A stretch of DNA of 64,000 bases, taken from contig JAMPIT010000566.1 in assembly GCA_026261815.1 (NCBI GenBank), positions 27,615,001 to 27,679,000 of the forward strand. Direction: 5' to 3'. The position numbers and the translations under genes are program-made. Shown in pieces: positions 48,663 through 59,475 of the stretch (position 1 is the first letter of the stretch; each line of letters begins with the position of its first letter). The DNA is from Monarcha castaneiventris obscurior. Taxonomy: Eukaryota > Chordata > Aves > Passeriformes > Monarchidae. A model generated the notes under the pieces. The model was not told the origin of the DNA, did not search any database, and was given only the letters and a program-made list of their open reading frames with translations.

Positions 48663-50691
48663 TCTTTAATCTGGTTAGGTAGTAACAACTTTTAACCTAA
48701 TTATATTGAGCAGTTTTCCTGGTTTCTTAATAGAATAAATATGGTAGACTCTGCTTAAATAAAATCTATCATAGCTTTTGGTCAATCTCCTGTCAACAGG
48801 AAAACTGAGTAAAAATAAGGATATTGTGGTACTACATTTGCATTTATGTAAAAAAAAAAAAGAGAAAATCAAACCATCCAGCAGTAAAAGAGGTAAACTT
48901 CTTGACTGGCGTAATATATATTAGACAAATGAAAAATCTTGATGCAATTTCTTTTAATATTTCAGACCAATAAAGAGTATTTTTCCTGTGGTTTATAGTA
49001 AATTCTTTCTCTTACTATCTTTTGTTTCTCTCGGTTTTCTATATATTGACTAGGATAAAACAGATAGCAAACCATTAATAAAGAATTAATTGAACTGTGA
49101 AATCCCCTAATTGAATCAGTTCCACTATGTTTTCTCCCAACTTGAATAGCTTATTAAGGTTCATGCAGTTTTGTAACTGACTGCAAGAGATCTCTGACAA
49201 CTTTGATGTAAGTTCACCTCAGTACTCTCAGTTGAATTTCTCTTGGGTATATAGTTGTAGGTTAACGTCAGAACCTAACATCACACTTCAGACAATGAAG
49301 AACAGCCTGTCATACACGCTTGCTAAACTTGGGGTATATAATGCATAAAGAAGTATTATAAAACATACTGAGAAGCAGCAATATATACAAAATTTCTGCA
49401 TCCTGTCTGAAATGTACCTCTCCAGAATAGTTGTCCAGTACAGAGGTGGCACAGAGCCAGAAATGAGTGACTCAAGGAAACAAGAATCAGGATTCAGAGC
49501 AACTGGCAGGGCAGAGGAAGGAGATAGATCTTCCTCCTTCCTGTGAATTTCTATTTATCAGAAAATAATTAACATTCAAGTATTTGATTACTCTCCAATC
49601 ACTTACTAAGCTCATTGTCAATTGTGGTGATTTACTTGCATCAGTAGACCAAATCAGAGGTCTAACATGGTCAGAATTAATTTCCATCCAATACTGTCTG
49701 ACCTGGTATGGCAAAGGTAGACTCAGTTTAAACACAAGCCTTTCTAGAGACTATTAACCACAGCCTCCTCAAGAGCTGGAGCAGAACACCAACAGGTAAG
49801 CCTTTCCTGGACATTCACTATTTATTTCCTGCAGATATGTGAAGAGGAGTTTGCGAGGTGTCGCTGTTTTCTCATTATTGGAGACAGGATGGCAGGAAAG
49901 AGTACTGTCCTTTCAGGTCTGAGAAATCCCAATGCATGGCACCACTCCCAAATGTCATCCATTTCACAGCCCTGGTTCTACAGTTGCCCAGTTTCAGTCT
50001 TGAATGTGCTCTCTGAAGACTGGGTGGTAGGATGGGCCATCAGGTGTTGGCAGGGAACCCTTGTGTTAGCCACAACACTTTGGTGTGAAAGAGTAATTTT
50101 TTTCCCTGTAATGAACTGAAAGGCCAAGCTGACAGAGAGGACACAGCCTTTGAGAATTAACAGTGACAGAAGACAAAAAATAAAATTAAAAAAAAAAATC
50201 AGAGTGTTGCTTTACTCTTACCAGTAGAGTGGTAGAAAATTTCATCTAGAGTTTCTGCTTTAGCTTCTCTGAGAAAAAATCATGGTACTTGCCAATTCCT
50301 CCAAAATCAAGGTTTGATTATAGCAGCTGCAGAACACAACCATGTAGAATACAAATCCAAACAACCCAAGTAGTTTATTTAAAGCTTGTTTGTCAAAGAA
50401 ACCAAGCCCTAACTTAGACCAGCCAAAGAAATTCAGAGGCTAATTAAAACTGTTCACTTCTAAATTAAATCCTGAGTGGAATTTCAAATTATATGACTTC
50501 AGAAAGCAACATGAACAAGAAACTAACAATTCTAAAGAAAAACTCATTGAGGAAAATGTGTCTGCGTTAGTTAGCTTTGCATTCACAGCTGAAGGAAAAG
50601 ATTAATTTTTTATTACTCATTTTGCCCTTTACCTCTCCCAAGTACTATCCTTATCTCAAAACCTCATCTGGTTTTTGGGCACCAAAAAGAA
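48663..50691. other. unique DNA, no gene
   Basis: No recognised gene. A 76-codon frame at 49889-50119 and an 82-codon minus frame at 49487-49735 have no domain. 49740-50130 is less AT-rich than the rest, but I see no repeat family in it. Confidence 0.5.
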
Positions 50692-51725
50692 TCTAGTGGT
50701 TTGACCCTGGCTGAATGCCAAACACCCACCACAGCCATTCTACCATTCCTTCCACAACTGGAAAAGCGAGACAAATTATAATGAAAGGTTCATTAGGTAA
50801 GACAAGAACCAAGAGAGATCACTCACCAATTACCATCATGCACAAAACAGACTCAGCTTGTGGACATGAACTGAATTTATTACCAATTGGAATCAGAGCA
50901 GGATAATGAGAAGTAAAATAAATCTTAAAACCACATACCATCCTTCCCAAGGTCTACCTCCTCCCCCAGTGGCACATGGAGACAGGGAATGGGGGTTATG
51001 TTCAGTTCTTATGTTGTTCCTGCCACTGCTTGGGGAGGAGATCTTTTTCCTGCTCCAGCATGGGGTGCCTCCCACGGGAGACAGTTCTCCATGAACTTCT
51101 CCAATGTGGGTCACTCTTCCATGAGATGCAGTCCTTCAAGGGCAGCCTTCTCCAATGTGGATCACCTATAGGGTTGCAAGTCCTACAAGGAAAACTGCTC
51201 CAGTGTGGGCTCCTCTCTCCCTGAGTCCACAAGTTCTTGCATGGAGTCTGTTCCAACATGGGTCTCCCACGGGCTCACAGCCTCAGCTCTGGTGTAGGTC
51301 TCCTTCATGGGCTGAGGGTGGATCTCTGCACACCTGTGGACCTCCATGGGCTGCAGGAGCACAGCTGCTTCACCACGGGCTTCACCACAGGCTGCAGAGG
51401 AATCCCAGCTCCAGCACCTCTAGCACCTCTAGCACTTCCTCCCACTCCTTCCTCACTGACCTTGGTTTCTGCAGAGTTGCTCCTCTTACATGCTCTCACT
51501 CTGTGCTTCTCTGGCTGCAATTATATCTGCACAGTAACTTTTTTTCCTTCTTAAATATCACAGAGGCATTACTATCATTCCTGATTGGCTTGACCTTGGC
51601 CAGTGGTACACCCATCCTGGAACCTGCTGCCATTGGCTCATATGGGGGAAGCCTCTGGCAACTTCTCACAGAAGCCACCCCTATGACTCCCTCACTTCCA
51701 GAACCTGTTCACACAAATCCAATAC
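50692..51725 (-). mobile_element. solo LTR, same ERVL-type family as 12902-13990
   Basis: A minus-strand copy of the 1.1-kb LTR family. The left edge, TCTAGTGGTTTGACC, is the reverse complement of that family's 3' end. The polyadenylation signal lies at 50876-50881, 185 bp from that edge, as in the other copy. The shared stretch CACGGGAGACAGTTCTCCAT, the GC-rich middle and the TATA-like TTAAATA near 51553 also agree. The right edge (near CCAATACA) is approximate and I could not find a target-site duplication. Frames of 203 (+), 105 (+) and 71-85 (-) codons come from this LTR and are not genes. Confidence 0.85.
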
Positions 51726-52083
51726 ACATGTATTTCATGAACATCTGCAATGGACTTTCTAATTAATTTTCTCCATCCCATCACCATTTCTCCTCAAAGG
51801 TATTCGAAGATACAGGCTATAGGAACATAAACACAAGTGTTTAGATATCAGCTCCCATTGTAAATAGTGGAATGATAATTAATTAGTTAATCTCGTCAAG
51901 GCAGCTGTCCATCTGTTCAAGCATAAGCACCTTCAGGATGATGTGAAGGCTTCTTCTGTTCTACTCACTGCTTTATGTTAACTGCAATATACTGTGTTGG
52001 CTATGTCTTACTTAGACATCTAAACATAGATGTCCACACTTTAGTATTGAATTCTTCCCTTATTGTGAAAAAATGTCTGGGTT
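51726..52083. other. spacer between two LTRs
   Basis: About 360 bases of AT-rich unique sequence between two LTRs of different families and opposite orientation. No gene or repeat seen. Confidence 0.5.
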
Positions 52084-52680
52084 TGTAGAAACTAAAAATT
52101 ATGCACTGTTCTGGGGAAGGACTTAAATGTATGTGAGATGAGAACATTACACCTCAACTCTGTCAAGAGAAATTATTTTAACACTGAAATTGAAAGTTAA
52201 ATCAGGTGTGTATACCTACCCTTGATAGCATAGGATTAAAATGTTTCTAAAAACCGTGGTAGTTAAAGTAGGCCTTGGGAACAGGAGTGGGCATTGCCTT
52301 TGCTAAAATCATGTGAACCTGTACCTGGTGTACCCACCTGTATGGTAGATGATGAAGTTAAATGTGATGATTGCTTAGTAAATATAATTAAAAATAATTA
52401 TTTAATCACAACAAGAATCATGAGAAAGGAGCAACAATCATGAGAAACGTTGTGGGGAGGGGGGCTTAAACTCATGCTTGGGTGAAAACAATATTCACAA
52501 TAGAACAATATCAAGTTAATGGTTAACATATGATTATACAACAGTTATGTAAGGAAAGGGTATAAAATGCATCCATCCTGAATCCATGTCAGAATCCTGA
52601 TTTGGGTCTGAATCCCTGATTCCCAGAGCTCTCAATAAAAGCACCTGCATATAATCATCCAGTGATTATGTGTTTCTACA
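52084..52680 (+). mobile_element. LTR with perfect 9-bp inverted ends
   Basis: A 597-bp unit that begins TGTAGAAAC and ends GTTTCTACA, an exact 9-bp inverted repeat. It has TATAAAA at 52561-52567, then CCCAGAGCTCTCAATAAAAG with AATAAA at 52634-52639, 41 bp before the end. This is a normal LTR promoter/polyadenylation layout, and the 3' part resembles avian ERVK-type LTRs as I recall them. The flanks (TGGGTT left, CTAACA right) do not match, so no target-site duplication is visible. No retroviral genes follow. Confidence 0.78.
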
Positions 52681-55600
52681 CTAACACCCCGAGCAAACTC
52701 TATAAGGAATGGCCAATCATCTCTGCTACCTTCTAAGCTTAATCTTGCTTTAGGTTATTTCTGGCAAAATAACACAGTTTCTACCAAATGGATGAAGGTT
52801 GTATCTGTTTTATCCTGAAACAGCCAAAACCTCCCACATGGAAAAAATGTAGGGCAGATAAAATTTAGTCTGGTTTATACAATAAACTACCACTCTGCGA
52901 CAGTCATATAAAAGCTGAGAGTGAGTTCCTGCTCCAATTTTACTTATAGACAAGAAATTACTCATGCAGTCCCTTGCTTGCTTGCTTTCTTAAAAGTCTA
53001 AACAGCTTTCAAAGTCCAGAATTTATTCATAAGAATAGGAAGACACTTCATTTCAATATTTAGGGCCTAAAAATATTCTGTTTGGGAAGGCATTAAAATG
53101 TTTTTATAATTCTAAACAGTAATCCCTGGAAAGGTTACATCTAGACACCTAGCATGAAGTACAGTGACATTCACTTAACTATATTTGCATCCTCTCTAAC
53201 CATAAATTATATGAAGATTGTAATAGATGATAGACAGATGACATGCAATATTTCAGGACACATTAACGGGACTATAATGAGAGTCATCTTTAGTAGTTCC
53301 TTGTTCCACAGGGATATAGAGGATACTCTTTGTTTAATTAGACAAGACTCTGGACAGGGTGATATGTCTCCATTGTGTGATTATTCTGTCCCTCTTTTTG
53401 GATTTTCTGGGATAAGGGATCAAAAGCATAGGCACCCTCAAAAAAAACCTTTGCACAATAAAATGGAGATTCTCTATTCCTCTTGAAATGATAGGAAAAC
53501 CATTTAAACTGGCTTATTAAAGAGTTGAAACAAAATACAGACAAGGACCTGGCATGTATTCTGTAGAGTTTTCCTGAAACTAATTAGCCACATCAAATTT
53601 CTTTCTAATGTTATCTACGTCTGAATCTCAAATTTAGTTTCAGTAAAAAGCACAAGCATGAAAAGGATAAAACTTTGGTTCAAACTGCAATCAAACCATC
53701 TATGTAGCTAAAGCTGTCATATTTCCTAGACAGTTTTCTCAAACACATCAAGGATCATTCCCTCTGGGAGAAAAAAAAAGAAGCAATCATTCTTTTCTCC
53801 CTCTGGTATTTGTCTTCTGTCTTCCTTTGCTCCCATGGCTGACTTTACACATGTAATCTAATAATGTAATTTAGAGTAATTCATATTAATCTGATGAGAA
53901 TAATATTTTTGAATGGAACAAGATTTTTTTAGTCTGTTCCAGGTGTTGTGTGAATTAAAAAGGTCACAGAAAGATCAATCTCTCCTTGCCAAAAAAAGCT
54001 CCAAAGCCACTCCTGCAAAGCTTCTCAGAAAATTTTCTTATTCATTCAATCCTGTCAAGTTAGGTTTTTATTATTATTTGGTTTGTAGCTTCCTTATTTT
54101 TGTAATATATTTTTGAAATAATGGAAAACTGCAGAAAATGGAACACAGAAGGGAATTTGACAAAAACTCTTCTTACCATGCGTATAATAATTTTGTTAAA
54201 TAAAACCAGTATTCATCTGTCATTGACAATAAATATAAATATATTAAAAAAGATACAAATATATTTATATATGTACTCCCCTGCAGACTTGAAGTGTATA
54301 TCAGATAAAGCAAAGAGCATGCACTGAATATCTGTAATACTGAGAATAAGAGCTGGACAGGCTCTCTGAGTCTGTCAGAGAGAGACTTGAGAGAGAACAA
54401 TCTGCCAAGACATTTTCACCTTCCATCTGCTCTAAGAAAATCTCTATATATGTACACAGTCTCACTGGAGATGCATTACCAAAAGCCCTGTCTAAGGAGA
54501 GAATGAACTTCTCCATGTGATATTTTTATCAACAGAACAGAATAGAAAGAATACACAGAAGGGCAAGAGTGCTTTGTTTATGTATTTTTTGTTTGAAGAG
54601 TCTGTCTACACATATTGTTTAATCAAAGCCTTCTGCACAAGCCTTTACTTGACAGTTCCTAAGGAATGAAAGTGACAGCATAAATATAAAAACACATTGT
54701 TATTTTAATCACCATAGAATAAAGTATTGCACAACTACTCATGCTCAAAGTCAAGTCCAGTTTCTCATGTCAGTTTAACAAAATTACAGCTCAAAACACT
54801 GAGTGTTGCTCTGAAGCATGGATCACAGGGTTTCTCTGCTACATGTCTTTACCATTGTTATTTCTACTACATTCACATCTATTGTCTCTATAAAAACTTT
54901 TTCTGTTTCATATCTGTTGGGCAGGCCTGGATTCCACAAACGGTTCTCTCTGCCTGCTTTCTATTTTGCAACTTCACTTCTTCAGACCTACAGACAGAAA
55001 ACTCCTACAAGACTACACAGACTGACACATTCTTCTCTTCGTTACTGAAACAGAATACATTGTTCTTTAGTTTTTCTTAAATTCAGAGTCCTTTTCTTTG
55101 ATTAAAGAATAGGTGGAAGTTAAACTGCTTCTTATAAAGATTTCTTATGGTCAGATGCTAAAAGTGCAGAATACTAGTTTAAAAACTAACTGCTTGGTAA
55201 GAAGCACCAATTTTATTACTGCTAGGTCCCTCAGAAAGTACTAAATGTATTATAATATTCATTTGATTGATCTGACAATACAAAATTTCTCCAAAATTTC
55301 TCCAAAAGTTTTGAATCCAAATAGTTTCATGATTTTTTTGAACCTAACATGTAGGAAAAGAAAGCATCTCTCAAAAGCAAAACAGTACATTTTATCTTTG
55401 CATTTTTTTGCCTTCCCATTATACATATTCCCTTTCCCAGTGACAATAACTGTTTCCTCTGTCAATGGAGTATCAAACACCAGCATAGTTAAAATGCTTA
55501 ATAGCTACTTTTCTTTTTTTCCATTATTCTGGGACCAATTAATTTTTTCTAGGGTTGCACACACCAACTTATATTGTGTGTAATTTTTCATTCTTTGATA

Positions 55601-55984
55601 TTCATATCAAAGTAGATATTAAGTAGAAAGAGAAGTTACTGAAAAATGTAAGCAATACATCCCTAGATATAAGAGTTTCTGAAAATAGGGAAGTCATTAA
55701 GGTGAAATTAATATTTGTGCCAGAGTCCCCAACAATACCCAAAGGCCTTGATGTGAAGTGCGAATTACCATGCTCAACAGCACTTTTAAGTACAGTGCAG
55801 AAGTAGCAGCTTCTTGTATTTATCTTCTGTTCTGTAACATCTGCTTTCAGTTAAAAAGCCAAGGTGAAAAAGGTCTGCTTTAGATTGGAGATATACATTT
55901 CACACCACTAGTTTTTTTCCCCTGACTACGTTATACAGGCATGAGAGGACTTCTGACTTGATTCTTCAGCATCACATAATGTAA
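52681..55984. other. unique AT-rich DNA, no gene
   Basis: About 3.3 kb without a recognised gene. Frames at 53154-53486 (110 codons), 54727-55080 (117) and 55245-55583 (112) are rich in F, S, I and T and carry no motif. Confidence 0.5.
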
Positions 55985-56249
55985 AGCAAGTTCCTCTCAC
56001 ATGTTTTTACTCTGCTCTTCTCTGGCCACAATTGCTTCTGTGCAATAACTTCTTTTCATTCTTAAATACATTATCCTAGAGATGCTTCCACTGTCTCTGA
56101 TGGGCTCAACCCTGGCCAGCAGCAGGTCCATCTTGGACTCAGCTGGCACTGGTTCTGTCAGACATGGAGTAAGCTTCAGACAGCTTCTCAGAGAAGCCAC
56201 TCTTCCACCAAAACCCAATACACAGTCCCAGAGGTAAATGCAGCACTCC
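55985..56249 (-). mobile_element. LTR fragment, same family as 50692-51725
   Basis: Matches the U3/TATA side of the minus-strand LTR at about 51475-51725. It shares CTTCTCTGG, the TTCTTAAATA TATA-like core, GGGCTCAACCCTGGCCAG-type sequence and CTTCTCAGAGAAGCCAC. The 3' two thirds of the LTR are absent. Its outer end, AAAACCCAATACA, is the LTR 5' terminus and lies in the 40-bp tandem duplication. Confidence 0.8.
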
Positions 56250-56289
56250 AAAACCCAATACACAGTCCCAGAGCAAGATGCAGCACTCC
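56210..56289. repeat. 40-bp tandem duplication at LTR/CR1 junction
   Basis: Two adjacent 40-bp units (56210-56249 and 56250-56289) start AAAACCCAATACACAGTCCC and end ATGCAGCACTCC. They differ only where GGTAAATG in the first is GCAAGATG in the second. The unit joins the LTR terminus (AAAACCCAATACA) to CR1 sequence (CAGCACTCC, continuous with the CR1 to the right), so the duplication arose after the junction formed. Confidence 0.88.
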
Positions 56290-56430
56290 AAGTGGGGTCT
56301 CACCTAAACACAGTAGAGGGGCAGAATCACCTCCCTTGACCTCCTGGCCACAATTCTGGGCTTTCTGGGCTGCAAGTGCACATTGAGAGGTCATGTTGTA
56401 CTTTTTGTCAACCAAATCAACGTAATTTTT
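56250..56430 (-). mobile_element. CR1 LINE fragment, ORF2 thumb region
   Basis: Reverse complement of CR1 ORF2 sequence. On the plus strand it reads CTCCAAGTGGGGTCTCACC, AGTAGAGGGGCAGAATCACC, TCCCTTGACCTCCTGGCCAC and TTCTGGGCTGCAAGTGCACA in the expected order. It fades near 56430. Frames are broken. The left part was replaced by, or joined to, the LTR fragment. Confidence 0.88.
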
Positions 56431-56440
56431 CTTTTTCTGT

Positions 56441-58594
56441 GAAAACTTTGCCCCTTTATTTTTTTTTGTTACAGAGTAAACAGGAAAGGGAATCTTGAAA
56501 CTGCATATCATGAAAATTGTCACACCACCTGAGACCCTATCCTGTCTTAGAAATAGACAGTGAAAGATTGAATTTACTCAAAATTCTGTCTAATTTCATG
56601 GACTACTTTTGCTATTCTGATAGAATTCTATTTAAGTGTTCTGACATCACAATGGCTGCTTAAGCAAGTTTGTTACATGTTCTTCCACCCTTCTACTTCT
56701 TTTGTGGGCATCTAAGGCTGAAAGTTGTCATTCTACTTTCTCAAAATTCTTGCTGGTATCTATTCTCTCCATACATTGCCCCTCAAGAAGAACAAATGAT
56801 GTAATTGGACTGCTTTTTTTTTCTTCAAGGTTCTGTCCAAATGTTAATTCAGAGAAGTTATCTGAAGGAAATGATATATAAATAATTTCTTCTCCTCCGT
56901 TGTATGCAGACTTCCAGTTTCATGGAACATGGCTTTTTTCAATAACTTGGTATTTTTAGGACTTTACTGTGCCATGACTAATAATTAAAATGGAAAACAT
57001 TTCTAATTTGTTACTGTATCAGGTACAATGAAATTATGTTCAAAGGGATAATTTTCCATACCTTATTTGCTTCTCTTTTCTTTTGGAGAACATATAAGAA
57101 CAGTCCAGTGTACTGAAATGAATTATCCTATTAAGATTTCAATCCAAGTTAAGTATATTTCTGCATTTATTTTGTCTTCAGATTTTTTGATCATCCTAAA
57201 ATTCTGGATCGGAAATGCATTAAAGATATTTACCTACAAAGACAAAGAACTATTAAGATAGAAAATAGAGACTGCATTTTGGAGAAGTCATGATTCTAAT
57301 TATACAAGTGAAAAATATCTAGGACCAGATCAATAAACAGGAATGCTTCATTCCTTTTTACTGGACAAACCCAAGAGTCTTTTTGTGAACATAAACACCC
57401 AGAAGATAATGTTTTCCAGGCGAGAAAACTTACAGCTGCAAGTATGCAATATCTGAATTTAACATAGCTTTTCCTGCTTTAACATTCTGGAGAGAAAAGA
57501 GAGCCGGGGGGAGTGACCTAAAAAGGGATTGCTCCTTTTGGTTGAATCCATTTAGGTCATCTGTGACATCCATTTTTAAAAATATTCAGAATATGACCTG
57601 ATCTTGTAAAATGAACAGAGAAAATAATCTAGAAGAATTTCATGGAGAAAGTCATGAACAAGATGTTTTTTGTTGCAACCATTTTACAAATATCTAAAGA
57701 AATGCTCTTACTCCACATCCCAAATGACATATACATAATACAAAGCTATCAACTTTGTGTTGCTTTTTTTTTCCTGTGTTGAAGCAGAAAGGAAGAACAT
57801 GTCTGAATTGCACAGGGTGGGGGGGGCTGCTGTAAAATTCACGTGTAAGAAGATTTTGCAGTATCTAAAAATTTTTGGTTTTCCTCAGTATATGTTCAGG
57901 AAGATAGTTAAATGTTCAATCAATTTGGATCCAGTCTACAGTCTTTTCAAACTGCATGCTGTTTGATCATATGTAGAATTCTGGTTTTCAAGACAACTAT
58001 AAGGCCATCCAAGAAGATGAAAGTTTATCTTTTAAGGGTAGTCTAAATGCAGCTGAACAAAAGACAGTCCAAATTGTTACACAGTTTGGTGAAAAAAAAG
58101 AGAAAAAAATGTCATATAATTATTTAGATGCCATTTAAGTAAAACTGATCTGGCCTTAATTACTGATTTGTTGATTTTTACATGCAGAGAATATGCTGAA
58201 GACACTGTGCACAATTACAGCACGTTATCCTCATATTAAGGATTGAAATATCCCTCTTGGGGTCAGAATATTAAAGCATTAATCTAGAATTAATCAAGAA
58301 CATAAACTCCCACTAATGGACTTAGACACAAAGTAGCGCAACCACTATATTTAAGAAGTGCATGGGTTCACCCTTAGAACATTTTTATTTAGTTATCTCC
58401 ATTTTGATTTATTCCTGAATCTTTAAGTGCAGGAGGTTGAAAACGTTGGCCAGGACTCATCAGTCCATCCATATCTCTATTATTTCACTGCAAATTAGTC
58501 ACTAGCTGACATAATGTAACTTTTGTATATTCTTTCTCTTCCTGACACCTGAAGTGAAATGGTCTATGCGAAGTTACAGTTTCAAGAGAAGTAG
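56441..58594. other. unique AT-rich DNA, no gene
   Basis: No recognised gene or element. Short frames (64-69 codons) have no domain. A G9 run lies near 57822. Confidence 0.5.
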
Positions 58595-58650
58595 AGGAGG
58601 ATGGAATCAATGACTTTCGAGGTCTTTTCTAACCTTAACGATTCTATGTC
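58595..58650 (+). mobile_element. CR1 LINE 3' tip
   Basis: Ends GACTTTCGAGGTCTTTTCTA followed by ACCTTAACGATTCTATG, the last bases of a CR1 3' end with one octamer. Only about 55 bases are recognisable. Confidence 0.75.
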
Positions 58651-59204
58651 AGCTCTCTTTCCTCTCTCCTGTCCCCTCCTCCCCCCTACACATCATATAT
58701 CAGTTAATTTTTTTGATGGCTCACATCTTACAGTGTAAAAGTCTACAGGAAATGAAGTGCCGCGTTTCTAATATCTGAAAAGCTCATTTGGTTCAGTTGT
58801 AAGGTAACAGATTAAGTTCATAGCTCTGTAGTTATACAGAAAATCCAGTTAAAGCATCAGCATCCACTGTTTAAAACTGGGGTCCTGAGAGCTGTGCCCT
58901 TCAAATTATATGGCAAAATGAGTCAAAGAATCACTTTGAAGTGCTGCTCAGTGTACCAGTTGTTCTTGGTCTGAAATTGTCAGTCTTCAAAGCAAGGGCA
59001 GACTCAGAGGACAGCACAGGTAGGTAGAACTGAGAATATCTCTGTCCCATAGTGCCACTGAGACACAGATACAGCTTTAGGCTGGTACAGCCTATGTCTT
59101 TGGTGACTGTTCTTTATTATATAATAGCCTGATTTTTCAGTAATATCCTTCATACAATGCATTCATGTCCTTTCACTGGACTCCCTTTACTAAATCCATG
59201 TCTT
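58651..59204. other. spacer, nothing recognised
   Basis: About 550 bases between two CR1 pieces. No gene or repeat family seen. Confidence 0.5.
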
Positions 59205-59475
59205 TTTTCTGCTGGGAGTCCAGCCCTGGTCCCAGCACTCCAGACATGTCTCCACATGGCTGAACAAAGCAGGAGCTGCTCTTTGAGTTGTTGGCCACAC
59301 TGCCTAATGTAGCCCTCGAGGTTCTTGGCAGCTTTTGCTGCAAGGGCTTATTCCTGGGTGATGGGAAGGTTGGTGATCACCAGGAACTCCAGATCCCTCC
59401 TCTGCATCTTTTTCCAGGCACGCCTGCTCCACCCCTAACATGTAATGGTGCATGAAGTTGTTACTTAGTGGAGCA
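59205..59475 (-). mobile_element. diverged CR1 LINE fragment
   Basis: A minus-strand CR1 ORF2 portion, more decayed than the others. Plus-strand phrases such as GTTGTTGGCCACACTGCC, CTGGGTGATGGGAAGGTTGG and AACTCCAGATCCCTCCTCTG follow the reverse complement of CR1 ORF2 in order. All frames are broken. The 76-codon minus frame at 59304-59534 overlaps it and is a relic. Confidence 0.65.

Noticed and set aside
51155..51766. 203-codon plus-strand frame, the longest in the window
   Set aside because: It is antisense to the minus-strand LTR at 50692-51725 and has no domain. The related LTR at 12902-13990 also gives long chance frames.
52687..52710. Retroviral primer-binding site after the LTR at 52680
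   Set aside because: ACCCCGAGCAAACTC does not match a tRNA 3' end that I know well enough to call, and no internal retroviral genes follow.
54727..55583. Frames of 112-117 codons as possible small genes
   Set aside because: F/S/T/I-rich composition typical of translated AT-rich DNA, overlapping alternatives in other frames, no motif and no splice or promoter evidence.
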